Shown here piece after piece: positions 31,238 through 39,752 of a stretch of 64,000 nt of DNA. Where the stretch lies: assembly GCF_049800915.1 (NCBI RefSeq), contig NZ_JBNAFY010000002.1:310001-374000 (forward strand). The letters run 5' to 3'. Positions within the stretch are counted from its first letter, which is position 1, and each line of letters starts with the position of its first letter. The stretch comes from Amaricoccus macauensis_A. GTDB lineage: Bacteria > Pseudomonadota > Alphaproteobacteria > Rhodobacterales > Rhodobacteraceae. Position numbers and translations under genes: made by a program. Below the pieces are notes generated by a model. The model saw only the letters and a list, made by a program, of their open reading frames with translations, had not been told where the DNA came from and did no database searches.

Positions 31238-31930
31238 TCAGTCCAGGGTGAGGCGGAGCCGATAGCGTCCGCGGCCGTCCGACTGGATCAGGTCGCGCCA
31301 CCGCGCCTGCGATTTGAAGACGTCTGACATCCTGAACGATGCAGCGCCGGCTTTGGAAAGGAGCGTCTTGCCGTCGCACCAGGGCTGGTCGGTCAAGGCC
31401 GCCTTGTGCAACAGCCGCACGACGTCCGCCTGGACAGGGCCCAGGGACAGCTCGGTCGCCCCAAGCCGGACGGTGCGGTAGTCGGGGGCGTGCTGGAAAC
31501 GGATACTGTCCCCGACGATCTGGCAGGCGTTGTCATGAGCGGCTTCAAGGCGATCACGCTCGTCACGCCGAACAACCAGGTGATCGATCCGGACCTTGAC
31601 CGACGGCGTCGGATCGATGGCGACGGTGTATTCGGTGTCCCGGGCTTCGAACTGCCCGACGTCGGCGGCACCATATCGGAAGATGCGGAACGCGTCCCGC
31701 CGTTTCAGGTCGATGATACCGGTGTACCAGGAACGTTCGTGCGGGATCCGGACATCCTGATCGTTGTCGACTTCCAGGGACCCATGTTCCAGATGCGCGT
31801 CTTCGAGGCGGGTCGAGACCTTCAGTTCGTCGTTTTCCGCGAGGTAGCCGAGGTCCCGGATCCTCACGCCCCAGCGTTCCGAAACCTCCTCGAGGTCGAA
31901 GTATTTCTTGTTGACCCGCACTGTCCACAC
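31238..31930 (-). CDS. Putative winged-helix regulator at the prophage right end
   Basis: 230 aa from a GTG at 31930. It is acidic to neutral. The N-terminus MWTVRVNKKYFDLEEVSERWGVRIRDLGYLAENDEL includes an HTH-like segment (EEVSERWGVRIRDLGYLAEN), the middle is beta-rich, and the C-terminal winged-helix-like part reads VVRLLHKAALTDQPWCDGKTLLSKAGAASFRMSDVFK. It is divergently placed from the recombinase cassette at 32114. It could be the prophage repressor or a control protein; no family was recognised. Confidence 0.65.
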   Translation of the reverse strand: MWTVRVNKKYFDLEEVSERWGVRIRDLGYLAENDELKVSTRLEDAHLEHGSLEVDNDQDVRIPHERSWYTGIIDLKRRDAFRIFRYGAADVGQFEARDTEYTVAIDPTPSVKVRIDHLVVRRDERDRLEAAHDNACQIVGDSIRFQHAPDYRTVRLGATELSLGPVQADVVRLLHKAALTDQPWCDGKTLLSKAGAASFRMSDVFKSQARWRDLIQSDGRGRYRLRLTLD

Positions 31931-32113
31931 TCTGTCACTGGTTGTGTTCTTGTTTCGTTCTACGATTGGTTCTGCTCAGCTTCAACCGCCCCCGACCAGC
32001 GTACGCACGGGTTCGCTGACCCGCTTTCTTCTACGCAAGGCTACGACAACTGACTGATTTGGCTGTGAACTTTCCTCTGCTTCGCGCATTCTGGCGGTCA
32101 TGGAGAGAATGAA

Positions 32114-32314
32114 ATGAATCCTCTGAACCCCGACCGCCTCACTCCCGCCGAGCGCCGCGCCGAACTCTGCCGCATACTCGCGTTGGGCCTAATTCGCCTG
32201 CGGATGCGGGCCCGACAGTCAAGCGAACTATCCGACCGGATGGGAGAGAGTTCGCTACACTTTCCGCCCGACCGGAGCGGTCATGCGAAACCGAAACCAC
32301 GGAGAACCGCATGA
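32114..32314 (+). CDS. Small protein leading the recombinase cassette
   Basis: 66 aa from the ATG at 32114 with GGAGAGAA upstream. MNPLNPDRLTPAERRAELCRILALGLIRLRMR is a pattern that recurs directly before DUF2924 and serine-recombinase genes in alphaproteobacteria. The C-terminus is basic. It overlaps the DUF2924 gene by 4 nt. Function unknown. Confidence 0.75.
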   Translation: MNPLNPDRLTPAERRAELCRILALGLIRLRMRARQSSELSDRMGESSLHFPPDRSGHAKPKPRRTA

Positions 32315-32841
32315 CTGACTCTATCCCCGCGCGCCTTGCCGCGCTGAAGACCACACCGACGCCCGAACTGAAGCAGCAATGGCGCGACCTGTTCGACAGT
32401 GAGCCGCCACCATTCAACCGCCGCTACCTCGAGTCTCGCCTGGCCTACCGCATCCAGGAGTTGGCCTATGGCGGGCTGAAGCCCGAGACCATCCGGCGGC
32501 TGGAGCGCCTCGGCGAAGAGGTCGAGGCGAACGCTGCGCCGGGCCGCAAGCGCCGACAGGAGGGCTTGCCCATAGTGGGCACGCGGCTGATCCGCGAATG
32601 GCGGGGTGTCGAGCAGATCGTCACCGTTACGGCCGACGGCTTCGAGTGGCAGGGCCGCCCGTACAAATCGCTGTCGGCCATCGCGCGCGCCATCACCGGT
32701 ACGCGCTGGAACGGCTGGGTGTTCTTTGGGTTAAGGCGCGGTGGCCGCAGGCCAGCGGAGGCTCCAGTGGAGCCTTCGCAGCGCCGTACGCACGATGCGC
32801 GAGCATCGGGCCGGGAGAAGAACCATCGGAGGCGGGTATGA
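32311..32841 (+). CDS. DUF2924 protein
   Basis: 176 aa. Family features are LESRLAYRIQELAYGGL, LPIVGTRLIREWRGVEQIVTVTADGFEWQGRPYKSLSAIARAITGTRWNGWVFFGL. DUF2924 proteins are almost always encoded directly upstream of a large serine recombinase and may act as accessory DNA-binding or directionality factors. ATGA overlaps join it to both neighbours. The C-terminal 25 residues are basic and low complexity. Confidence 0.9.
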   Translation: MTDSIPARLAALKTTPTPELKQQWRDLFDSEPPPFNRRYLESRLAYRIQELAYGGLKPETIRRLERLGEEVEANAAPGRKRRQEGLPIVGTRLIREWRGVEQIVTVTADGFEWQGRPYKSLSAIARAITGTRWNGWVFFGLRRGGRRPAEAPVEPSQRRTHDARASGREKNHRRRV

Positions 32842-34163
32842 CGAAGCAGCCTGACAAACCGAAGGTCGTCCGCAAGCTGCGCTGCGCCGTCTACACCCGA
32901 AAATCTTCAGAGGAAGGGCTGGAGCAGGAGTTCAACTCGCTCCACGCGCAGCGCGAGGCCTGCGAGGCGTACATCGCCAGCCAACGCTCCGAGGGCTGGG
33001 CGCTGGTCCGCGATCAGTATGACGACGGCGGTGTTTCCGGCGGCACGCTGGAGCGGCCCGGCCTGAAGCGGTTGCTAGAGGACATCGAGGACGGGTTGGT
33101 CGACGTGGTGGTGGTCTACAAGATCGACCGGCTCAGCCGCTCTCTGGCGGACTTCGCCAGGCTGGTCGAGGTGTTCGACCGCAACGGCGTGACCTTCGTC
33201 TCGGTCACCCAGTCGTTCAACACTACCACCTCGATGGGGCGGCTGACGCTGAACATCCTGCTCTCCTTCGCCCAGTTCGAGCGCGAGGTCACCGCTGAAC
33301 GCATTCGCGACAAGTTCGCCGCAAGTCGCAAGAAGGGTATCTGGATGGGAGGCAACCCACCCTACGGCTACCGCGTCGAAAGCCGGAAGCTGGTGGTCGA
33401 CGAGGAGAGCGCCGCGCATGTGCGCTGGATCTTCGCGCGGTTCCTTGAGATAGGATCGGGCACGGAACTGGCGCGCGAGGTCTCGAAGCGCGGCATCCGC
33501 ACGCCCCGCGGCAACCGGATCGACAAGAAGTATATATACCGGATGCTCAGCAACCGCGCCTATATCGGCGAGGCGGTGCACAAGGGCGAGAGCTACCCCG
33601 GCGAGCACCACGCCGTGATCGACCGCGTGACATGGGACAGAGTCCATACCATCTTGGCCGAAAGCCCGCGCAAGCGCGCCGCGCGCACCCGTGCCGACAC
33701 GCCCGCGCTCCTGAAGGGGCTGCTGTTTGGTCCGGACGGTGCCGCCTTCTCTCCGACGCACACCCGCAAGGGCGACAAGCTCTACAGCTACTACGTCAGC
33801 CAGACGGTCCTGAAGCATGGTGCCGGGTCATGTCCAGTCAGCCGCGTACCAGCGGGCGAGATCGAGGCCGCCGTGATCGACCAACTGCGTGCCGTGTTCC
33901 GCCAGCCCGAGATCATCGCAGGGACCTGGAAAGCGGCGCGCGCCCATGCCGACGACATCACTGAGGCCGACGCACGGGCAGCGCTTCAGCAGCTCGACCA
34001 GCTGTGGGACGAACTGTTCCCTGCCGAGCAGGCGCGCATCGCCACGCTGCTGGTCGAGCGTGTCGATATCAGCATCGACGGGCTCAACGTCCGGCTGCGC
34101 GTCGATGGCCTCGGCGGCCTGGCCCGCGAGATGCTAACCGGTGGAATCGGAGAAGCCGCATGA
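32838..34163 (+). CDS. Large serine recombinase (resolvase/invertase family)
   Basis: 441 aa from the ATG at 32838, overlapping the DUF2924 stop. The N-terminal resolvase domain has the nucleophile serine in RCAVYTRKSSEEGLEQEFNS, then YDDGGVSGGTLERPGLKRL and VYKIDRLSRSLADF. A recombinase domain follows (GNPPYGYRVESRKLVVDEESA..., RMLSNRAYIGEAVHKG), then a zinc-ribbon-like region (FGPDGAAFSPTHT ... CPVSRVP). It is the only integrase-type gene in the window and may mobilise the prophage, the cassette, or both. Confidence 0.92.
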   Translation: MTKQPDKPKVVRKLRCAVYTRKSSEEGLEQEFNSLHAQREACEAYIASQRSEGWALVRDQYDDGGVSGGTLERPGLKRLLEDIEDGLVDVVVVYKIDRLSRSLADFARLVEVFDRNGVTFVSVTQSFNTTTSMGRLTLNILLSFAQFEREVTAERIRDKFAASRKKGIWMGGNPPYGYRVESRKLVVDEESAAHVRWIFARFLEIGSGTELAREVSKRGIRTPRGNRIDKKYIYRMLSNRAYIGEAVHKGESYPGEHHAVIDRVTWDRVHTILAESPRKRAARTRADTPALLKGLLFGPDGAAFSPTHTRKGDKLYSYYVSQTVLKHGAGSCPVSRVPAGEIEAAVIDQLRAVFRQPEIIAGTWKAARAHADDITEADARAALQQLDQLWDELFPAEQARIATLLVERVDISIDGLNVRLRVDGLGGLAREMLTGGIGEAA

Positions 34164-34657
34164 CCCGCGGGGCTCCCATCCCCGACACGGTAACGCTCCA
34201 CGTCCCGTTCCGCATCGTTAAGCGCGGCGGACGGAAGGAGATGCAGTTGCCGGATGGCGCCGCGCGGCCGAGGCCGCGAGTGGACAATGCCATGGTCAAG
34301 GCGCTGGCGCGGGCGTTCCGCTGGCGCAAGCAGCTGTACGAAGGCCTGTATGGAACGCTGGAGGAACTGGCACGCGCGAAGGGAGTCGCGCCGTCCTATG
34401 TCAGCCGCGTCCTGCGGCTGACCCTGCTGGCGCCGGAGATCGTGGAAGCGATCCTCGATGGCCGGCAGCCGGCGGAGCTGAAACTGGATAGTCTGCTGAA
34501 TGGTTTCCCGTTGGAGTGGGAAGGGCAGCCACGACCCGAGTTGGGCCGAGGCGCCCATGGCGACCGCGCGATCGATCCAGCCGCACCTATTGGCCAAGTG
34601 CCCGCGAGCGAGCCTCAGACCTCGCTCTGCTGCGACGGTCTGCGACAAACAGCGTGA
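34160..34657 (+). CDS. Recombinase-associated HTH protein, C-terminus probably altered
   Basis: 165 aa from the ATG at 34160, which overlaps the recombinase stop. An HTH segment lies in MVKALARAFRWRKQLYEGLYGTLEELARAKGVAPSYVSRVLRLTLLAPEIVEAILDGRQ. In homologous cassettes, as far as I recall, the protein ends shortly after a PLEW-type motif (NGFPLEWEGQ here). In this copy it continues about 45 residues into sequence that is the 3' end of the convergent EamA gene (71-nt overlap). That suggests the original stop was lost when the EamA segment joined. Confidence 0.8.
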   Translation: MTRGAPIPDTVTLHVPFRIVKRGGRKEMQLPDGAARPRPRVDNAMVKALARAFRWRKQLYEGLYGTLEELARAKGVAPSYVSRVLRLTLLAPEIVEAILDGRQPAELKLDSLLNGFPLEWEGQPRPELGRGAHGDRAIDPAAPIGQVPASEPQTSLCCDGLRQTA

Positions 34658-35525
34658 CCATTGCGAACAGCATCAGCGAGCACCCACAAATTTCTGACTG
34701 CGTAAGACGCTCCCGCAGGAGCAGCGCCGCGAGCAGCGCTGCGACGCCGGGTTCGATGAGTGTCGCCGCCAGACCAGCGGCCGCGCTTCGGCTGAGTTGC
34801 ATCCCGAGCACGAAGGCGAGATAGCCACCGCCAGTCGCGGCGACGCCCGTGTAAGCTAGAATTGCCAGGTCACCTCCGGTCATGCGCGTTAATCCGAGCA
34901 CCGCCGAATTGCCCTCGGCACTTACCACAGCCGAAAGCACCAACGCGGTCGCAGTGAGCCCCAGGCCCGCTGCCCACAGCGGATGAAGATCGTGGGTTAA
35001 GTTGCGTGACGTCGCGGCCACTGCTGAGAATGCAAACGAGGCGCCAGCCAGCAAGCTCATACCCGGCAGATCGATCGAGGCAACGCCTCCACCGGGGGCT
35101 GCCGCCTCCGGGCGCGCAAGGAACACCCCGGCCGATGCAATGGCGATTGAAAGCGCGACACCAAGGTCGGGCGCCCTTCGTGACCACAGCGCCTCGCCAG
35201 CGGCAGCCAAAACGACGGGGGCACAGACTGTTACCGCCACGGTGGTGGTGACGCCAACCTGTCGGAATGCCGCGAAGAGGCAGAACTGGAATGTAGCGCC
35301 CGCTAGTCCGAAGATAACTAGTCCCCTAACAGGCAGCCGCCGCCAGGACGGGATTGGCAGCCGCAGGACCGATGCAGCAACGAGTAGACTCAGCGCGCCA
35401 AGCGTCGTCCGCACCAGACCAATGAAAGCGGGATCGGCAGCATAGCGTTCCGACATCAGACTATTCGCGACCCCGACAGTCCCCCACAAGAAGGCCGCAA
35501 CGCAAACGAATAACGTCCCTGGCAT
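34587..35525 (-). CDS. EamA/DMT-family transporter
   Basis: 312 aa from the ATG at 35525 with GGAGGAAAT directly upstream. It has ten hydrophobic segments in two EamA repeats (TLFVCVAAFLWGTVGVANSLM start; second repeat near SLLAGASFAFSAVAATS). It is an inner-membrane metabolite/amino-acid exporter of unknown substrate. It lies on the strand opposite to the flanking recombinase genes, between an intact and a broken copy of the recombinase-associated HTH gene, so it is probably cargo or the product of a rearrangement. Confidence 0.88.
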   Translation of the reverse strand: MPGTLFVCVAAFLWGTVGVANSLMSERYAADPAFIGLVRTTLGALSLLVAASVLRLPIPSWRRLPVRGLVIFGLAGATFQFCLFAAFRQVGVTTTVAVTVCAPVVLAAAGEALWSRRAPDLGVALSIAIASAGVFLARPEAAAPGGGVASIDLPGMSLLAGASFAFSAVAATSRNLTHDLHPLWAAGLGLTATALVLSAVVSAEGNSAVLGLTRMTGGDLAILAYTGVAATGGGYLAFVLGMQLSRSAAAGLAATLIEPGVAALLAALLLRERLTQSEICGCSLMLFAMVTLFVADRRSRARSEARSRALGQ

Positions 35526-35927
35526 ATTTCCTCCGAAATCATACTCGGACGCTTAAGGCCTCTGGACTTCCGTTAGAAATCACCGATGCGAGTCGAAATT
35601 TGCAAAGAATGGTATGCGTATACCGGATGCTCTCATTACGATTAAACAGAGTCAAGTTCATCATCTGCGCCACGTGATCTATTCGCCGCACGCATCGGCC
35701 GCGCCAATGACCGAAGCATATCGAACCTCGTGGGCAAGGTGTCGCAGGATCGGACGACACAAGCTGCTCGGACAAGGTTGGGCGGACGGCGTGGGGAGCT
35801 CGCTTCTGATGGGGCAACGCAGACGTCACGCCGCCTCGTTTATGCGGAAACGTCCTACACGACCGGGGGCGCGAGCGGCGGCGAGCGCCCGATACTTCTC
35901 CACGGCGTACTATCACCTCGCGGGGTC
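35526..35927. other. Intergenic stretch upstream of EamA gene, no convincing gene
   Basis: Short plus-strand ORFs here show no family features or consistent codon use. The first 100 nt should carry the promoter of the minus-strand EamA gene, including the palindrome at 35611-35624. The last part fades into the broken HTH gene; degraded cassette sequence is possible. Confidence 0.5.
35611..35624. promoter_or_regulatory. Palindrome GGTATGCGTATACC, candidate operator of EamA gene
   Basis: Arms GGTAT and ATACC surround GCGT, 86-99 nt upstream of the EamA start. The layout recalls GntR-type operators. The regulator is unknown. Confidence 0.4.
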
Positions 35928-36290
35928 GCGTACGTATTCACGCTCACGCCCGGGAAGCGCGGCGGGCGGAAGCGGATTGTAACACTGGATGGATCCGAGT
36001 GGGCCACGCGGCCACAGGTCTATACCGCCATGGTCAAGGCGCTGGCCCGCGCGTTCCGCTGGAAGCGGATGCTGGAATCAGGCGAGTTCGCCACCATCGC
36101 CGAACTGGCAGAACGGTAGGGCATCGCGCCGTCCTACATGACGCGCGTTCTGCGGTTGACGCTGCTTGCGCCCAACGTCGTTGTGGCGATCCTGCACGGG
36201 AAGCAGGGGCCGGAGGTGACGCTGTCGAAAGGGCTCAAGCCGTTTCCGCATAGCTGGAACGAACAGAAGAGCACCTTCGGTCACACCTGA
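35928..36290 (+). pseudogene. Second recombinase-associated HTH gene, disrupted by an amber stop
   Basis: The reading frame gives KRGGRKRIVTLDG ... VYTAMVKALARAFRWKRMLESGEFATIAELAER, then TAG at 36117-36119. It resumes in the same frame as GIAPSYMTRVLRLTLLAPNVVVAILHGKQGPEVTL ... FPHSWNEQ to a TGA at 36288-36290. It is clearly homologous to the intact protein at 34160-34657, with 20 identical nt at 34289-34308 and 36027-36046. The recombinase that would precede it is missing. It is a remnant of another cassette or of a duplication. Confidence 0.85.
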
Positions 36291-36333
36291 CTATCTGATT
36301 TCCTCCATCCCGCGCAGCAACTCCTATTGCTTA

Positions 36334-36353
36334 ATTGGGCCAAAATGGCCAAT
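36334..36353. promoter_or_regulatory. Palindromic operator upstream of antitoxin gene
   Basis: ATTGGGCCA and TGGCCAAT flank AAA, an almost perfect inverted repeat 30 nt before the antitoxin start. Phd/YefM proteins repress their own promoters through short palindromes, so autoregulation is likely. Confidence 0.55.
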
Positions 36354-36382
36354 AATATGAAAGGCCAAGGACGGGGAGTGAG

Positions 36383-36580
36383 ATGCAGACCTTGAGCGCG
36401 AAAGACGCGAAGTACGGCTTCGGCCGACTGATTGATCTTGCCCGGGCTGGGCCTGTCGCAGTTGCAAAGCACGGACGACCGGTCGTTGTAGTGATGGCGG
36501 TCGAAGAGTACGATCGCCTGAAAGGTATTGAAGAGGGCCAACAAAACAGCTCCGATAAATCCGATGGGGCGGACGATTGA
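36383..36580 (+). CDS. Phd/YefM-family antitoxin without adjacent toxin
   Basis: 65 aa from the ATG at 36383 with GGGGAG upstream. MQTLSAKDAKYGFGRLIDLARAGPVAVAKHGRPVVVVMAVEEYDRLKGI is the classic Phd/YefM N-terminal DNA-binding domain. A short polar C-terminus (EEGQQNSSDKSDGADD) would normally wrap a toxin. No Doc, RelE or YoeB-like ORF follows; the next gene is hsdR, 119 nt downstream. It may control the restriction operon or neutralise a toxin encoded elsewhere. Confidence 0.85.
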   Translation: MQTLSAKDAKYGFGRLIDLARAGPVAVAKHGRPVVVVMAVEEYDRLKGIEEGQQNSSDKSDGADD

Positions 36581-36698
36581 TTAAGAAAAATGTTGGCACG
36601 AAGACTATCGAGGGCCCCTGCGGTGCAGGGCATCTGTTGGATAAAGGTTTCGACCCGATTTCAGACAACTTGATCTGTTCGATGGGACTGTTCACGCG

Positions 36699-39600
36699 AT
36701 GAATGCTGCAACGACAATGAGCAAAGCTGAACGCGATCTTGAAGAGGATCTGGTCGCCAAGCTAAGAAATCTCAAATATGAATATCGCCCTGATATCCGT
36801 GATCGGGCCACACTGGAAGAGAATTTCAGGCAGAAGTTCGAACAGCTCAATCGTGTCACGCTCACCGATGGCGAGTTTCAACGGCTGCTCGATGAAATCG
36901 TTACCCCAGACGTTTTCACAGCAGCTCGAATCTTACGCGAGCGGAACAATTTCACCCGCGATGACGGCACGCCGCTGAACTACACGCTCGTTAATATCAA
37001 GGACTGGTGCAAGAATTCCTTTGAGGTGGTCAATCAGCTCCGTATCAATACGGACAACAGTCACCATCGCTATGACGTCATTCTCCTGATCAATGGCGTG
37101 CCAGTCGTTCAGATCGAACTCAAGACACTCGGCATAAGCCCGCGTCGTGCCATGGAGCAGATAGTCGAATACAAGAATGACCCGGGAAACGGCTATACGA
37201 GGACAATTCTGTGCTTTCTGCAGCTGTTCATTGTGAGCAATCGCGATCGAACGTTCTATTTCGCGAACAACAATACGCGCCATTTTGCCTTCAATGCCGA
37301 CGAGCGTTTTCTGCCGGTCTATGAGTTCGCGGATGTCGACAACGCGAAGGTTGTACACCTCGACAGATTCGCCGAGACGTTTCTTGCGAAGTGCACCCTC
37401 GGCCAGACGATCAGCCGCTACATGGTTCTTGTCGCAAGCGAGCAAAAGCTCCTGATGATGCGGCCGTATCAAGTTTATGCGGTGAAGGCGATTGTCGACT
37501 CCATCGCCCAAGACTGCGGCAATGGCTACATCTGGCACACAACTGGCAGCGGCAAGACGCTTACGTCTTTCAAAGCGTCAACGCTTTTGAAGGACAATCC
37601 CGACATCGAGAAGTGCCTCTTCGTTGTGGACCGCAAGGACCTCGATCGACAGACGCGCGAGGAGTTCAACAAGTTTCAGGAAGGCTGCGTCGAGGAAAAC
37701 ACCAACACCGCTTCTCTTGTTCGCCGGCTTGTTTCGGATGATTACGCCGACAAGGTCATCGTCTGCACGATCCAGAAGCTGGGGCTCGCGTTGGACGAAA
37801 ACAGCAAGCGCAACAAGCAGCAGAAGAAGGACGGCAAGAAGAGCTTCAAAGAACAGCTGGAGCCCCTGCGCGACAAGCGTGTCGCCTTCATCTTTGACGA
37901 ATGCCACCGTTCCCAGTTCGGCGAGAACCATAAGGCCATCAAGGAGTTCTTCCCGCGTGCCCAACTCTTCGGCTTTACGGGAACGCCCATCTTCGACCAA
38001 AACGCCGCCCAGCAGAAGATCGAAGACACCCAAGCCAGCATGAAGACGACGGAAGACCTCTTCCAACAGCGCCTTCACACCTACACGATCACCCACGCCA
38101 TCGAGGACGGCAACGTCCTTCGGTTCCATGTGGACTACTTCAAGCCACAGGGCAAAACCCTGCCCAAGCCTGGAGAACCGCTGGCGAAAAGGGCGGTGAT
38201 CGAGGCGATCCTCGCCAAGCATGACCAAGCCACCGGTCAGCGTCGTTTCAACGCCCTGCTCGCCACATCGTCAATCAATGACGCCATCGAGTATCACGCA
38301 CTCTTCAAGACCATGCAGGCTGAAGGGTTGGCAGCCGATCCAACCTTCCAACCGTTAAACATCGCCTGCGTCTTCTCCCCGCCTGCCGAGGGCAATGCCG
38401 ACGTCAAGCAGATCCAGGAAGACCTGCCGCAGGAGAAGGAAGACAACGCTGTCGAGCCGGAGGAGAAGAAGGAGGCGCTGAAGGCCATCCTCGCCGACTA
38501 CAACGCCCACTACGGTACCAACCACAAGATCGGGGAATTCGACCTGTATTATCAGGACGTGCAGAAACGCATTAAAGACCAGCAATGGCCGGATGCCGAT
38601 CTGAAGAAGGCTTACCCCAATCAGCCACACCACAAGATCGACATCACGATTGTCGTCGACATGCTGCTGACTGGCTTTGACTCCAAGTTCCTGAACACCC
38701 TCTACGTCGACAAGAACCTGAGGCATCACGGACTGATCCAAGCCTTTTCGCGCACGAACCGCGTGCTAAACGCCACCAAGCCCTATGGCAACATCCTCGA
38801 TTTCCGCCAGCAACAGGGCGCGGTCGATGCCGCCATCGCGCTGTTTTCAGGCGAGGCCGCCGCCGAGAAAGCCCGTGAAATCTGGCTGGTCGACAGGGCT
38901 CCCGTGGTCATCCAGAAACTGGAAAGCGCGGTGCACAAGCTCGACGCTTTCATGAAATCGCAGGGCCTCGACTGCGCCCCGGATGCGGTGCCGAACCTCA
39001 AGGGCGACGCGGCCCGTGCGGCGTTCATTGAACACTTCAAAGAGGTCCAGCGCCTCAAGACCCAGCTTGACCAGTACACCGATCTGACCGACGAGAACCG
39101 CAGTGACATCGAGGAGGTTCTGCCGCGTGACAACCTGCTTGGCTTCCGGGGTGCCTATCTCGAAACGGCCCAACGCCTACGAGCTCAGCAGGGCAAGGGC
39201 CATGATCAGGGCGATGGCACGCCGAGCCAGGACGCCGACCAGCTGGACTTCGAATTCGTCCTCTTCGCCTCGGCCGTCATCGATTATGATTACATCATGG
39301 GTCTGATCGCCCGCTATTCCGAGGCGACACCGGGCAAGCAGAAGATGAGCCGTGAGGAACTGATCGGCCTGATCCAGTCCGATGCCAAGTTCATGGACGA
39401 GCGTGAGGATATCGCTGCCTATATCAACACGCTTAAGGCGGGTGAGGGCCTGAGCGAGAAGGCCATCCGCGACGGCTATAGCCACTTCAAGACGGAAAAG
39501 AACGCGGTGGAACTGGCGGGCATTGCTGGCAAGCACGGGTTGGCGACCGAGGCGCTGCAAGGCTTTGTCGACACCATCTTGCAGCGCATGATATTTGATG

Positions 39601-39752
39601 GTGAGGCGCTGACCGACCTGATGGAACCCCTTGGCCTGAACTGGAAAGCGCGGCGGGTGAAGGAACTGGACCTGATGGCCGACCTGCTGCCGCTTTTGCT
39701 GAAGCGCGCCGGTGGCCGCGATATTTCGGGGTTGAGCGCATATGAGCAGTAA
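36699..39752 (+). CDS. hsdR: Type I restriction enzyme R subunit
   Basis: 1017 aa, full family length (an alternative ATG is at 36717). The nuclease domain has Asp126 (YDVILLING) and the ExK pair Glu140/Lys142 (VVQIELKT). The SF2 motor has Walker A TTGSGKT at 281-287 and a DECH box at 400-403 (FIFDECHRSQ), then FGFTGTPIF, MLLTGFDSKFLNTLYVDK and QAFSRTNRV. It translocates DNA and cuts at a distance. It is first in the operon hsdR-hsdS-prrC-hsdM and overlaps hsdS by 11 nt. Confidence 0.95.
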   Translation: MNAATTMSKAERDLEEDLVAKLRNLKYEYRPDIRDRATLEENFRQKFEQLNRVTLTDGEFQRLLDEIVTPDVFTAARILRERNNFTRDDGTPLNYTLVNIKDWCKNSFEVVNQLRINTDNSHHRYDVILLINGVPVVQIELKTLGISPRRAMEQIVEYKNDPGNGYTRTILCFLQLFIVSNRDRTFYFANNNTRHFAFNADERFLPVYEFADVDNAKVVHLDRFAETFLAKCTLGQTISRYMVLVASEQKLLMMRPYQVYAVKAIVDSIAQDCGNGYIWHTTGSGKTLTSFKASTLLKDNPDIEKCLFVVDRKDLDRQTREEFNKFQEGCVEENTNTASLVRRLVSDDYADKVIVCTIQKLGLALDENSKRNKQQKKDGKKSFKEQLEPLRDKRVAFIFDECHRSQFGENHKAIKEFFPRAQLFGFTGTPIFDQNAAQQKIEDTQASMKTTEDLFQQRLHTYTITHAIEDGNVLRFHVDYFKPQGKTLPKPGEPLAKRAVIEAILAKHDQATGQRRFNALLATSSINDAIEYHALFKTMQAEGLAADPTFQPLNIACVFSPPAEGNADVKQIQEDLPQEKEDNAVEPEEKKEALKAILADYNAHYGTNHKIGEFDLYYQDVQKRIKDQQWPDADLKKAYPNQPHHKIDITIVVDMLLTGFDSKFLNTLYVDKNLRHHGLIQAFSRTNRVLNATKPYGNILDFRQQQGAVDAAIALFSGEAAAEKAREIWLVDRAPVVIQKLESAVHKLDAFMKSQGLDCAPDAVPNLKGDAARAAFIEHFKEVQRLKTQLDQYTDLTDENRSDIEEVLPRDNLLGFRGAYLETAQRLRAQQGKGHDQGDGTPSQDADQLDFEFVLFASAVIDYDYIMGLIARYSEATPGKQKMSREELIGLIQSDAKFMDEREDIAAYINTLKAGEGLSEKAIRDGYSHFKTEKNAVELAGIAGKHGLATEALQGFVDTILQRMIFDGEALTDLMEPLGLNWKARRVKELDLMADLLPLLLKRAGGRDISGLSAYEQ

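Noticed and set aside
35614..35982. 122-codon plus-strand ORF upstream of the broken HTH gene
   Set aside because: No coding character and no match to cassette proteins that I could recognise; left as non-coding or degraded sequence.
36581..36698. Toxin gene partner of the Phd-type antitoxin
   Set aside because: Only about 118 nt before hsdR, with no Doc/RelE/YoeB-like ORF in any frame.
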